DNA of 64,000 nucleotides, from contig CAUYUJ010009802.1 of the NCBI GenBank assembly GCA_963575745.1, positions 118,967-182,966 of the forward strand, read 5' to 3'. Below are positions 1 through 11,214 of the stretch, piece after piece. How positions within the stretch are numbered: position 1 is the first letter of the stretch; every line of letters begins with the position of its first letter. Below the pieces are notes generated by a model. It saw nothing but the letters and a program-made list of their open reading frames with translations. It did no database searches and was not told the origin of the DNA. The position numbers were made by a program, and so were the translations under genes. This DNA is from Prorocentrum cordatum. Lineage: Eukaryota > Sar > Dinophyceae > Prorocentrales > Prorocentraceae.

Positions 1-32
1 ATCGATTTCCGACGCATCCAGCGACACGTGGA

Positions 33-147
<115 letters not shown>

Positions 148-311
148 GGCATCGGCGTTGAGAACGTCGGCGCTGCCATGGGCCCTGCCGTCGCCATCTT
201 CATCATCGACACCGCCGTCGCTGCTCTCCTCACGCCGCTTCGCCGTGCCCTCGGCCGCAGCTAGCCCGTCACTGGTGGGGCCCGCGCGCCGTCTCTGGAC
301 AGGGTTAGAGG

Positions 312-466
312 GAAGAGAACTATGCACATGCACCGATTCTGGCCAGGCCCATCCTGAGCCCAGGATCGGTGCATACGCCCTCCTACCTTGGCCAGGAAGG
401 CATATGCACCGATCCTGGGTCAAGGATGGGCCTTGCCAGGATCAGTGCATGTGCATAGTTCTCTTC
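312..466. repeat. 155-bp compound foldback (inverted repeat of inverted repeats)
   Basis: Two arms of about 75 bases are reverse complements of each other with roughly eight mismatches and almost no loop (centre near 389). Each arm is itself an imperfect inverted repeat: the word GCACCGATCCTGG and close variants occurs four times in alternating orientation. No coding capacity is seen. It could be a small foldback element or a palindromic MITE-like unit. No target-site duplication was identified. Confidence 0.85.
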
Positions 467-477
467 GCCCGAAGGGT

Positions 478-1455
478 GCCGCGCACGTATGCGGAAGCCA
501 GTGCAGCAGCGGAAACACGCTGGTAGCCTCACGAAGGGGCAGCGGCGCCGAGCACTGCGGAGCACCAGGTCGCCTTGGCCTCGCGCCCCATCGGGCCGCC
601 GCCCCCCTGGGGCATGGCAGCTCCCCCGGCCCAGGCCGCAGCGCGCGAAGCGCGCCTCTCTCTGCGCCCCCGCGGGGTGGCTCAGGGGAGAAGCCTCGAG
701 TCGGCGGCGCGCGGGGGGGGGGAAAGCGAGAAGGAGACGGCCCTCTCAGAGAAGGCGGCGGGGCTTCTCGGACGCCCTCCCGCCTCCTGAGAACTTCTCT
801 GCGCCTTCGGCGGGAGCTCAGACGACTTCTCAGAAGGCCCGGGGACCTCCGAGCCTTCTGAGGAGGGGCCCGCCCCTTCTCGCTTCCCCCCTTCGCTCGC
901 CGCCGATCGAAGGCTCTGCTCGTCTCTGCCGCTCGCCAGATGGGGGCCGCAGCTGCGCCTCACACGCACACCGATCGCAACTCCTGGTCGGTGGTCCCTC
1001 GGCTCACCCCGCGCCCCTGGCCGGGCCCCCCACGGCCACGGCCCCGACCCCTGGCGCTGGTGCGCTTTCCCCCCTGCCTGGGGGGGGGGGACACATCGAC
1101 GTGGCATCGGCGAGACGTCGCCGATGGATCGGCGACAAGCCCCCGATAGCGAAGCCGCGCTTTCCTTGGCTGGGCGTGCCATCGGGCCCCTACCGGCGAT
1201 CCGTGGGCGATCCGGGGCCGCCGCGCCCCCCCCCCCCGGAGCACGTCCCCCGCTGCCGTTGCCCCCCTGGCGTTCGGGTCATAACTGGGCTCGCCGGCGG
1301 CCGCTCGGGGTCCATCTGGTCGCCCTCCGACGCCCCCTCGACGGGGCGCAGCCGCTGAAACGCACCCCGAGGCTGGAAAACCGCCGAGAGCCGACGGAAA
1401 CGCCCGAGAGCCTCGTAGGTTACGAGCCTCGAACCTCGCGAACCTCACGAATCGC
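478..1455. other. GC-rich stretch without a recognised gene
   Basis: Very GC-rich with short C and G runs. Several frames stay open on both strands only because stop codons are AT-rich, and none shows a recognisable domain. Short inverted words built on CTTCTCAGAAGG and TTCTGAGAAG recur at 740-865. Confidence 0.6.
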
Positions 1456-1458
1456 CGC

Positions 1459-1462
<4 letters not shown>

Positions 1463-1514
<52 letters not shown>
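1463..1514. repeat. (CGT)n microsatellite
   Basis: Uninterrupted CGT run of about 17 units following a GC-rich segment. Confidence 0.95.
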
Positions 1515-1515
<1 letters not shown>

Positions 1516-1588
1516 GGCTGCCGTCCATCGCCATCTTGCTCTCCGTCTCCGTGCGGGTGGCCTGCAAGCGCGCGCGCGCGCGGCTCGC

Positions 1589-1950
1589 AGGAGGAAAAGG
1601 AGGAGGAGGAGGAGGAGGAGGAGGAGGAGGAGGAGAATGAGGAGGAGGAGGACAAGGAGGAGGAGGAGGAGGAGGAGGAGATGGAGGAGATGGAGGAGGA
1701 GGAAAAGGAGGAGGAAGAGGAGGAGGAGGAGCGGGGGAGGAGGAGGAGGGAGGAGGAGGAGGAGGAGGAGGAGGAGGAGGATGAGGAGGAAGAGGAGGAG
1801 GAGGGGAGGAGGAGAGGAGGAGGAGGAGGAGGAGGAGGAGGAGGAGGAGGAGGAGGAGGAGGAGGAGGAGGAGGAGGAGGAAAGGGAGGGGGAGAAGGAG
1901 GAGGAGGAGGAGCAGCAGGAGGAGCAGGAGGGGGAGGAGGAGGAGGAAGA
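1589..1950. repeat. (GGA)n microsatellite
   Basis: About 360 bases of GGA/GAG triplets with occasional A or T interruptions, purines on the plus strand. It is open in several frames as poly-Glu, poly-Gly or poly-Arg, which I regard as artefactual. Confidence 0.95.
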
Positions 1951-2099
1951 GGAAAAAAAGAAGAAAGAAATCCGCCGATCCGGCGTGTGAGTTTCAAAGA
2001 CCCTCAGAACAGCCTGCGCCTCAATTCCTGCGCTTCAGCTCTACTGGGGGGTGGGTGCCGGGGTGGCTCTGCCAGTTGGGGGGGGGGGCGATTTAATTC

Positions 2100-2700
2100 C
2101 CGGAGCGGAATGGAAGCTCCAGCTCACTCCAGGACGGCCCCCTCGCCCAGGAGGGCCCCAACATGGGCCAAGAGGGCCCCGAGATGCCGAACGATCGCTA
2201 CAAGACGCCCAACATGTCCCCAAGACGGCTCCAGGAGCCTTCAACATGCCCTCAAAAACCCTGAAAAAGGCCTCTCAAAGAAGGCCCAAAGAAGCAACAA
2301 ATGTCCCATTCCCGAAGGAAAACGTACAATTTTAGCAGATTCGCCTCTTGGCTCTTCAGAGCGTCGCACACGCCCTAAGAGAGCCCCATAACGGCCCAAG
2401 AAGCCGCCAAAAGGGCTCCAAGACGGCCCAAGAAGGGCCCAAGATTGCCCAGGAGGCTCCCGGAAAGGCCCAAGAGGCGCCTGAGAGGGCGCCAAAACGG
2501 CGGAAGAAATGCCGAATACGGCTCAAAAAGCCCCCAGCAGGCCCCCAGAGGCCCCCAAGAGGCCTGAAGAGGCCCCAAGACGCTTCCAAGAGGCTCCGAC
2601 AAGGCCCCCTGAAGCCCCCTGAAAGGCCCCAGAAGTTTCAAACAATGCATCCATGACGTCTTCTAGAGGCCTCCAAGCTGCCTCCAAGACTAACCGGCCC
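2100..2700. repeat. Degenerate minisatellite of GGCCCAAGAG-like words
   Basis: Words such as GGCCCAAGA, GGCCTCCAAGAG and GGCCCCAAGAG recur every 9-14 bases for about 550 bases with heavy divergence. Overlapping frames are open on both strands but give low-complexity sequence. Related words recur at 12000-12200 and 15262-15365. Confidence 0.7.
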
Positions 2701-3175
2701 CAGTGCTTCCACGACGCTTACGTCTGAACACAAGCGCTGCAATACAACAAGTTCTTCGACGCTTTCACACCTTCTCCTGTCTTCGGTGTTTTTCACATCC
2801 ATGACCTCACGAGGGCCCGCAGAGGACCGCGCGAGGGCCCCCCAGAGACCCCCAAAACACCATGGTTCCCAGCAGAGACCGGTGATGCACAAGGCTCCAT
2901 ACAGAAGTGTGACGCAGACAGCTCTAGCACAATTTTTTTCGGAGAGTGCACCAAATTGGCGAAGTGTCAACCCAAAGAGGGCCAACGCTTGCCCCCCCAA
3001 AAAACTGTCCAACAACCGCCGAACATTTCCAACAACCGCCGAAAATCTCCTCACCCTCGCCATGCTCCTCCTTCTCCCCCTCCCCCTCTTCCACTTCCCG
3101 CTCCCTCCTGCTCCTCCTCATTCTCAGCATCCTGCTACTCCCGCCCCTCCCCCCGCCCCCCCACCTTATCATGAT
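2701..3175. other. No recognised gene
   Basis: Unique-looking sequence followed by a pyrimidine-rich tract from about 3060. No domain or structured element was recognised. Confidence 0.5.
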
Positions 3176-3224
3176 CCTTCTCCTCCTCCTCCTCCTCCTC
3201 CTCCTCCTCCTCCTCCTCCTCATT
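3176..3224. repeat. (CCT)n microsatellite at the 3' side of the non-LTR element
   Basis: CCT run on the plus strand, so (AGG)n on the coding strand of the adjacent retrotransposon. It begins about 15 bases beyond the element's last stop codon and may be the element's repeat tail or its insertion site. Confidence 0.9.
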
Positions 3225-3238
3225 CTACTCCAGCGATC

Positions 3239-6200
3239 TCACGGGCGCCCGCGCGGCCCCGCGCCGCCCACGAGGCAGGAAGGAAGCCTCAGGGCGCGTC
3301 GCGAGGCGGACACGGCCGCTGCGTTTTTGTTGTACTGGTCGACGACGCTGTCCACGACCCTGAGCTCGGAGGTGGAGCTCTGGCTGTTCTGGATGCGGAG
3401 GAAGTTGTACGTCTTGAAGGCCACCGCCATGCGCGCGATGGCGTGTCTGATGTCGTTCTCGCCGTCGTGGACTTCACCATTGAAGCCCATGCGCGTGAGG
3501 ATGTGTGCGGAAACCACTCCACGCGGCTGGCATAGGTGTGACCACAGTCGCGGGCATGTGAGGTAGTGTGCGATGTCGTCGATGTTGAGCTTGCTCTCGC
3601 TGCACGGGCAGCCAAGCAGGCATTGGAGCTTGTGCGGGTTGACGTGCATGCGGTAGCTGGTTGTCCAGGCCCCTGCCAGCGTCTTGAGCGTGGGCCATGA
3701 CTTTGACGGAGGTTCTCGAGCGAGGTGGCGGCGAAGTGTAGCCCATTGGGCGGCGAGCGAAGTAGGCGGGGAGTCCATCTCGATCAAGTCGGACGGTTGC
3801 TGGCCCTCTCCGCCCCGCGCAATATCTTCAGGCAGCCAGCCGTCTTCATCACGAACGGGTCCATCAGCAGCCAACCATCGAGGGCGGGCACGATGCTCCG
3901 CGGCTTCTTCTTCTCGCTCGCGTTGTACAGCTGCAGAGGGTTGAGCGGCAGCGTAGATTGCGACACGGCGGCTCCGCGCACAGGCGGACTTGTGCCAGTT
4001 CGCTTCGCAGATGTCGATGGCGGTGCGATGCCTCTTTTGTGTGTCGCCAGCAAGGTCGTCGAGGGCAGAGATCACCTCGAACTGGGGGCGCCGCAGGACT
4101 CCCGTGAGGTACGGCGCGCACCGCTCCATCCAGTCGGTGAAGTCGTTGAAACTCATGTCCATGAAGATGTTGGGCAACCATCGGGCAGCCCATGCCTCGG
4201 CGCGCTCGTTCATGTAGGCGAGGGAGGCTTCAGCGTTAGACTTGGTGCTCGCTGTAGAGGGGTCATGATCTATGGCAGCAAGCTGGTGAAAAGGGTCGAG
4301 CTTGAGAGCGCAGCCCGATCAGCGGGAACCAAGCCTTCAGTCGCTTCAGGATGGTCTTGTCGAAGGAATCGAATTAGAAGCTGTTTTGCAACTCGATGAG
4401 GTAAGCCTGCTGGGGTGACTTGGATTTGATCGAACGCTCGTTTCCATGGGACTTGCCACGTCCCGAGGTCATGTCATGACCTTTACCATCATTGTGTGTG
4501 GTTGGTGCTGATTGGTTGACGATCTCAAGCGCCAGACGACCAGCAGCGGCAGCGCGACGATGAGCGGCAGAGAGAGCAGCAGAAGCCCTTGTAGGAAAAC
4601 CCAGCGCGCGCTTCGTCATCTTGTAGATCGAGCCCTTGCATGTCGGGAACCTTTGGTTGGAAACAATCATGTCGAAGCTCTGCGCTATCGAGAGTTTGTC
4701 CATCCAACATTCAGCGCACCATGCACCTTCGATGACTTGGCACGTGGGAAGTCGATCTTCCGCAACTTCACGGTGGTCACGAAGGAGGGCAGGCCCGGAG
4801 GTCAGAGTTTTAGTAGCCGCCCCCCACATAGTGACAGCCAGCAGCGTTTCCAGTCCTTGGGGCATTTCCGCACCCGCCCAGCGCTTGAACGAGAAGATGT
4901 CCATCTTGGTGAAGCTCGAGGGAGCAGCTCGTATGATCTTGTGCAAACCGTGAATTTCTTTGGCGAGACAGCATGGCGAAGGTGGGTAGAGCTGGCCGAT
5001 GTATGAGAGGCAGGTGACGGCGGCGACATTGTACAACTTGATGCTTTGCTGCAGCGGGGACCTCGCCTCGGCGAGAATCTGGACGCGGTCCCACCACTTG
5101 CCTGCGGGGCCTTTCCACTGCGTAGATAGCGAAGCTCCATGGCCAATGTGGGCGCCCAGGTACCGCGCGTAGCTCGAGATCTTGAAGTCCTTCCATGGGG
5201 CGTGGATGGCGGCGAGTGTAGTCCGTATCGTGCGTGTGATGGCAGGAGTAGATAGAGACCAGGTAGGGGCGATGATGAATTTCTTGGCTTGGGGGTGGAG
5301 GCCAGCGAAGACTTCAGCGGCTTGTAGATGAGGGAATAGCTTGTCGATGTCATGTAGCGCGGCCAGGGTGATGCCAAGGTCGTCAGCACAGGCGCTGATG
5401 AGGCCGCGGCCATTGTGTTCGAGCTCGTGTTTGATACCGCGAATGAATTGGTCGAAGACAAGGGCCCAGAGCGCGCCGCTCAGCGGGCAACCTTGGGCGA
5501 CGCCCGAGGCAGCGAACAAAAGCGGGCGTCGAATGCCGCCCACCTTGAGGAAGGCAAGGGGCATCTCGTAGCAGGCTTTCAGCAGCGCGAGGACCTGGCC
5601 ATGGAAGCCCCACCTGCCTAGAACCTCCCAGAGCCAGTCGTGTAGCAGGCTGGGGATGGCCGCCGCGATGTCCAAGCTGGCGAAGCACGGCATGAGCTGC
5701 TCGGCGCCCTCTGTGATGCTGAGTTTGCGGGCGACGGGGTCTACCAGCACAATGTTGTTGAGAAGCTGCCTGCCGTTGACGAAGCCCTGCTGCTCCTTGG
5801 TCGTATTGGCGGCGACGCGGTGCAACTTGCGGTTGATGGCTGACGCGGTAAGCTTCGCGTCGCTGTTCTTCATGGCCAGCGGGCGAAGGCAGTCGGGGCT
5901 CCTGGTGCACGCGGAGTTGCCGGGCGGCTCGTCGCCCTTGGGGAGCGCGGCCATCATCGCGTGGTTCAGGTCGTGTGGAGCAGCGCCTCCGTTGGCACTG
6001 TGATGCATGAGCTTGCGTAATGCTCCTATGCTTTCAGGCGAGTTGGCCCAGGCGCGGTAAGGAAGGCCGTCGGGGCCAGGGGCCGAGTCACCTGAGAGCC
6101 GGACAGCATCTTGAAGGTCTTGAACTTCGGGGAGTGGTAGATAAAGATGCGGTTGTTGAGGAAAAACCCCGTCCGGGCACTTCTGCCTGTCGGAGATGTT

Positions 6201-7700
6201 GGCCATCTTCGCGGCAAAGATGAGACTCCAGTGCTGTTGGATGGCGCTGTGCATGGCCATCGGGTCGGTGATGGTATGGTATCTGGAGCCCTCCGAGATG
6301 CGGATGCCCGCCAGGATGGGTCTCTTGTCGAACGGCTTCCAGAGTTCGCCCCGTTGTGCAGCACGGCGAGCTTTCTGCCTCCATGTCGCCCAGTAGAGCA
6401 TTGTGTTCCAGATAGGTAGCGCGGGATCTGGCGGCGGCAATATGCTTGCGGTGATCAGCTATGGCAAGGTGAGTCGCGTCGACCTCGTTCGCGAAGGACT
6501 CGGGGCCGATGATGGAGATCAGGTCGGAGGTGATCTGCAGGTGCTTAGAGCCAGCTGTGGTATCATGCAGCAGGAGGTTGGCCGTTTTCCTGTCCTGGTA
6601 CCAGACCGCGCGCGAGATGCCTCTCAGCGTCATGGCGCGCGCTGCGCAGAGGATTCATGGGGTCGTCGTCCTTGAGCTCGGAAGGCTGAATCGTGTGGAG
6701 GGCGTCGCGAGCCTTCTGCGCCGCCAGTGTCATGATATGCTTCATAGTGCGCCAGTGCGATAGTGGGTCGAGGTGGGTCATGTCGGTCATGCTCGCGAAG
6801 CGCTCGAAATAGAACTTGCAGTGCTTGGACTCGAAGATGAAGGCGGGGATGCCGCGTTCAGCAGGAGGTCGCTGAGCACGTGGCCGTAGACGGAGGTGAA
6901 GAATTGTGTGGTCGCTTGCGGGCTCGCCAACACGCTCCAAGGGTCCGCTGTCCACGGTCAGCTGGGTCAAGTCGGGCACGTTGAATGCCGCAGTGGAGAT
7001 CAAGCAGCGATCGATTGTGGCCTCTGTCATGTTTGCCGAGCTGCGATGCGTAGTAGATCTTGTTGTAACCTCAATCATATTCGAAAAGATCTGCTTCCAG
7101 AAGGTGGGCTGGTACTGATATCTGTCCGTGGTTGTGGCGTCGACAGGGCGCAGAAAGCTCTTGGACGGCAGCTCCGAGATGTTGAAGCCGCCAATCAGGA
7201 TGAGGTTGTGTGCGTTCGGGTTAGCCGCTGTCCGAGCTTGTGCTGCGTCCCAAGCCGTCTTGAATAACTGCCGATCATGTTGCGAGAGTTCGTAATTGTG
7301 CACGTTGAAGATGGTCGTCTCGTGCACGCCATTCGCGCCCTTCACGCGAAGCTCGGCAATGCGGCCGCGCACAATGGGGTGAACGTCTCGGACGGGACGC
7401 TGGTCGGCAGGTATCCCGAGCTCGCGCTTGTCGCGCGGGACGAGGAAGGCGACGCCGCCCGCGGTCTCGGAGGGCATGCCGTGCCGTTGTTCACGCGGGC
7501 GGAGTGGTAGGACAGGTACGGGTGCGTGGAGGCATCGACGAAGTTCTGGATGTCCGCGTAGTTGCCGTGAGTCTCCTGGAGTGTGATGACTGCGCGCTGG
7601 CGCATGTACGGCAATAACATGCTATGCTTGATGGTTCTCCGTGTCGATGATCTCCCCATAAGTGCCTGCGTATTCCACGAGACGGCGTTGAGGCCATCCC
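3239..7700 (-). pseudogene. Non-LTR element ORF2: AP endonuclease + reverse transcriptase, frameshifted
   Basis: Endonuclease motifs: SWNTQALMG (7684-7658), LQETH with the catalytic Glu at 7575-7573, and SDH near the end. The metal-binding GDFN reads GGFN (second Gly codon 7189-7187, one base from Asp). Reverse transcriptase (6440-4374 frame, 688 residues) shows SAPGPDGLPYRAW, QQGFVNGRQLL, motif A LDIAAAIPSL (Asp at 5672-5670), AQGCPLSG, and catalytic CADD in place of the usual YADD (Asp-Asp at 5384-5379). The last 324-residue frame (4213-3239) holds CLLGCPCSESKLNIDDIAHYLTCP, spaced like the Cys/His motif at the end of many LINE ORF2 proteins. The four frames must be joined across frameshifts, so it is not functional as read. 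Confidence 0.85.
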
Positions 7701-7735
7701 TCTGTGGCTTGATGAACCATGGTAACCATCGCGTG

Positions 7736-8881
7736 CTAAAGCCACTGCACTGCCGCCATTGGGTCCGCGAAGGCGGCGGCCAGCTCGTTCGCGTAGATGT
7801 CGCGCTCAGCGGCGGGAATGCCAGCGGGCGCGGCGGCGTCAGACCAGCGAACGCGGGTAGCTGCTTCGGGCGTGACACCTGCAATGACTTGGCAGATGGG
7901 CGAGCCACCAACATTGAGTGCGCCCCGCGCGCGGTGGATGCGAATGTCGATGTCGGGGTGCTTCGCCAGGATGAGCTTGCTGAGGCGTTTGAGCTGAACC
8001 TCTTCCCTGACCATGCGCGGGGACTTGTCAGCGGATACGCACAAGGGGACGGAGCCCGTGATGCTGGCGATCTCGAAGCGGCGCCCTTCTTTCCCTTCGC
8101 GGAGAGCTTTATGTAGGGCTGCGGCAGCTGGCATTGCGGTGGGGGATCCTCCAGTAAGCGTGATAGACATGCGCCTGTCAAGGCCAGTCGAGTTGAGGCG
8201 GATCGCGTTGATGTCCACCTCGGCGGCGCTGAACCAGTTCTGCAATGCGGCTTTGAGCGGGGCAGCGTTGAACTCGGACGGGGCGCCGCACCAGGCAGTT
8301 GCTGCGTTTGGCGGCCGGCCCCACTTGCCCAGCGCGTCGATGTTGATGGCAGGACGCAGAGCTTCTGCATGGCGGATGGACTGCTTGATGTCGAGGATGC
8401 GTTGTTGAAGTCGGCATTGAGACGTTCAGCTTTATCGGCGCGGGTTCTGAGACCAGCAACATCTGTTGCGATGGCTTCGGCGCGGGCGCACAATTGCTGA
8501 GCAGTCTTCGTGATGGTGGCGAGGAACTCGGCCTGGGCGTTGGCGGTGACTTGTTTGGCGGTGGCTTCGAATGCGGCGGCAGCTTTGTCGACTTGTTGCT
8601 GAAGAAGGGCGTGTAGTTCTTTCCGTTGGTGAGCAGGTATGGAAATGGCACTGAGCTTGCTTGCACCATCCGCCCATGGATCGCCACTGGGAAGCCCTTT
8701 GCGGTCAGTCTTGCCGCCGATGCCTGCGCCGCCAGAGACCCCTTTTTGCCACGCTTTTCCTAGGCGAAGGCGTCATCGGTGGCGATGGCCATGGTGGCGT
8801 CAGCCATGGTGGACGCGGGCTTGGCGCGCATGCGGGACTCGCCGACCAGCAGCTCGATGGAGGCGATGGTGCGAGGATTTG
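7736..8881 (-). pseudogene. Non-LTR element ORF1 (coiled-coil protein), frameshifted
   Basis: Reading on the minus strand, residues from about 8805 (MADATMAIATDDAF) run into a Gly-rich stretch with a DPWADG motif. An Ala/Gln/Lys-rich helical segment (about 8630-8400) follows, of the type that forms coiled coils. A more compact region (8245-7736) contains DKSPRMVREEV and an ALNVGGSPICQVI strand, ending at a stop at 7736. At least two frame changes (near 8760 and 8300) break it. ORF1 proteins of LINEs bind element RNA and multimerise through coiled coils. That role is inferred from position and composition, since no canonical RRM or zinc knuckle is visible. The ORF2 endonuclease begins within about 50 bases downstream. 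Confidence 0.6.
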
Positions 8882-9040
8882 AAGTTCCGCGCAGTATATG
8901 GAGACCCACGCACACAGCAGCGCGAGGAACATGTATGGAGATGGGCGCCTGCAGGCCCTCGGTTGTGGCAGGACCGAAAAGAGGACGCGATCTGGCCGCG
9001 GCACAGCGGTGTCCATTTGGACACCGCGGGGCGAGAACAT

Positions 9041-9062
9041 CTCGAGCCAAAATGGCTACGGA
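9041..9062 (-). other. Dinoflagellate spliced-leader relic
   Basis: On the minus strand the site reads TCCGTAGCCATTTTGGCTC followed by GAG. It matches 21 of 22 positions of the conserved dinoflagellate spliced leader, which ends CTCAAG. A 22-nt leader within the genome upstream of an ORF is the mark of a trans-spliced mRNA that was reverse transcribed and reinserted. It sits at the 5' boundary of the non-LTR element, directly beside a TCC microsatellite. Confidence 0.9.
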
Positions 9063-9072
9063 GGAGGAGGAG

Positions 9073-9149
<77 letters not shown>

Positions 9150-9188
9150 GAGGAGGAGAAGGATGAGAAGGAGGAGGAGGAGGAGACG
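9063..9188. repeat. (GGA)n and (GA)n microsatellite
   Basis: A short GGA run, about 60 bases of pure GA dinucleotide, then GGA again. It abuts the spliced-leader relic with no spacer. Confidence 0.95.
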
Positions 9189-9738
9189 AGCGTAAGAGAT
9201 GAGTCCAATCCTCTTAAAGATACCAAGGGTCCGCACTTCCCAAAGGAAGCATGAGCGACGGCGCCAGCCTGGCGAGTAGACAGCTGCATGCCAGGGAGCA
9301 ACGACACGGCGGCGACGGCAAGGCGGGCGCGCACGAACACCTCGAAGTCACAGACGGCGGGGCGGCCGAGCAACCGTCGGAGGGAACATTGTGCCATAAA
9401 TACGACAACGTAGCCGACGAGGAAGCAAACGTCAACGAGCGCCATGCCCAGGAAGAAAAGCACGAGGGCCACTCACAACTCCTAGGACATCTCGTCGTGG
9501 AGGAGACAGTGACGCGTCAATCGCGAATGCTCATGTGCCTAACGCCCCCCGCACACCTCACAACGTTCTGCATCACCGAATAACGAGTAAACCGAATCCG
9601 AAGGAGTAAGAGCCGCGTGCCGTGCAGAGGGCGGCACACGCTCACGCTCTTCAGCAAGTTGAAGTTGTACATGTCGAGCGAGCACCTCAGAGACTAGCAC
9701 CTCACGAAAACCCAGTGCCTATTCCAGACAATAGTTTC
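9189..9738. other. Weakly supported minus-strand frame, otherwise unassigned
   Basis: On the minus strand, 9472-9250 opens with a hydrophobic segment (MALVLFFLGMALVDVCFLVGYVVVFM) that could be a membrane helix or signal anchor. The frame then runs into the GA repeat. No family was recognised and no start or stop context supports a gene. The rest of the stretch shows nothing. Confidence 0.25.
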
Positions 9739-10980
9739 TCATCCATGGAACGTGCCGTATGGGGTGTTCAAGTCAGTAAGCTGTTCCACGCGAGAAGCCA
9801 TCTGCTCAAGCTCCCCCAGAACTTGAGAGCGGACTTGCCCAGCAGCGCGACCAATTAGCGAGCCAAGCTTGCCCGCAGCTTGAACGAGGATTGAGTCTTT
9901 CACCTGGGACACAAGTTCCTCAGTCACAGCTTGGTTCGCGTCTATCAGCCGTTGTCAGTCATGCCAAAACTTGTCCACCGTCTCGCACATGATCTTCATC
10001 AAAGAAACTTCAAGCACATCGTCACGCAGGAGGCGGCCCACCGCCGCGTCAACGTAAGCTTGGAAGGCGGCAGCACACTCGCGCCGGGCAACATCCGACT
10101 GCGTGCGGTGATCGGCGACCGCCGCGCGTACTTCCGTAAACCTGGCTTCCAATGCAGTTTGAACTTCGTTGGTGCGCGTATCAAGGTGTGCAGCAGCGAG
10201 GAGTACTTGTAGCATGTCGTCAATGGACTTGGTGTGGGACTCCTACGACGCCACGATATCACAGCGAAGAAGGCAACTGCCTTCGCCACACTGGCCAACA
10301 TATCCGAGCTGAGGAAGCATGTCACGCATCTCATCCGCCTGCTGGTCAAGCCGTTCCTTCAAATCACGAGTGACGATGGGGGTGGAGACGACACTTTCGA
10401 GGTCCTGGAGCAGTGCGAACTGGCGCTCGGACTTCTGCTTCGCCGCCTGCATGAGAGGAGTACCTGGCACACGCCTGGCCGCGCGCAGCAGCGCTCTGCT
10501 CAGAGAGCCCGCGCAGGGCGGCAAACTCCGTCCACAGCTGGGTGAACGCGTGCTCGAACCAGCAGAAACCCAAGGCGATCGAGTCCGCGTCGAAGTCTAC
10601 GCAGGCGTCGCAGGTAGGGACCTCAGGAACCGCAGCCCAGAGACAGTCACCTACGGGAACAAACTCGGGAGCGCCAGGCCGAAGACGTATAGGTAGTGCC
10701 GAGGAAGTCGCACACTGGGAAGCCGCAGCCGCCGCCGCCAACGGATCAGCGGCAACCCAAGGATCCTGCCGCTGTGCATGAGGGATGGGGTCACTACTCG
10801 AGGCAGTGCCTGCCCGCAGGGCACGAAGACGCCGCCGCCCGATCTCGTGCTCATCCTTGTTCGCTCTCTGGTGCTGCTGTATCGCGAGGTCGAGCTGGGC
10901 ACGAGAGAGGAGACCCAGTCCTCGGACCGCGTGCGTCGCGGAGCGGGCTGCATGGTGGGGCTTCGCTCACATCACGTCAT
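9739..10980 (-). pseudogene. Second ORF1-like coding remnant with helical segments, frameshifted
   Basis: Minus-strand protein-like sequence continues through at least four frames. From 5' to 3' it has an Ala-rich stretch with a DPWVAADP motif, a Cys-containing segment ending FCWFEHAFTQLWTEF (about 10600-10520), and a charged helical segment LLQDLESVV...DLKERLDQQADEMRDML (10440-10320). After these come DTRTNEVQTALEARFTEVRAAV (about 10180) and a final helix MTEELVSQVKDSILVQ (9927 onward). The DPW motif and the long helices resemble ORF1 of the neighbouring non-LTR element. Spliced-leader relics lie upstream at 11153-11236. I infer the 5' part of another retroelement copy or a retroposed mRNA; no enzymatic domain follows it. 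Confidence 0.5.
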
Positions 10981-11152
10981 GGTGAGCGTGCAGCTCCATA
11001 GATTGCGTAACTGACTTCGCTTCGGCCCTCATAAACCGCGGCACCGAAACCCAGCAGCGATCAGCAGCAGGGGCAGGGCGAAGATACCCACGATCCGCCG
11101 CACGACGCCGGCGGAGCAGCAGCGCCTGGGCAGAGTGCTTGTGGACCGTAGC

Positions 11153-11166
11153 AGCCAAAATGGCTA
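11153..11166 (-). other. Partial spliced-leader relic
   Basis: The minus strand reads TAGCCATTTTGGCT, the central 14 bases of the dinoflagellate spliced leader. It lies about 50 bases downstream (minus-strand sense) of a longer relic, as expected when a trans-spliced and retroposed transcript is trans-spliced again. Confidence 0.6.
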
Positions 11167-11214
11167 AACCACGCGGGGCAATGCGCAACCAACTCCGTGC
11201 ACGGGGGCATGGGG

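Larger units (their letters stand above)
3239..9062 (-). mobile_element. Decayed non-LTR retrotransposon (LINE-like)
   Basis: Minus-strand element of about 5.8 kb. Order from its 5' end: spliced-leader relic (9062-9041), ORF1 with a coiled-coil segment (about 8880-7736), then AP-endonuclease, reverse transcriptase and a C-terminal Cys/His motif (about 7700-3239). The frame changes at about 7480, 6630, 6440 and between 4374 and 4213, and the endonuclease GDFN motif reads GGFN, so this copy is dead. It is bounded by TCC-type microsatellite 5' of the leader and AGG microsatellite 3' of the last stop. The domain order is that of APE-type LINEs; the clade cannot be set from sequence reading alone. 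Confidence 0.85.

Noticed and set aside
1589-1950. Long poly-Glu, poly-Gly, poly-Arg and poly-Pro frames over GGA/CCT arrays here and elsewhere
   Set aside because: Any stop-free triplet repeat is open in several frames. No flanking coding sequence, start or domain supports translation.
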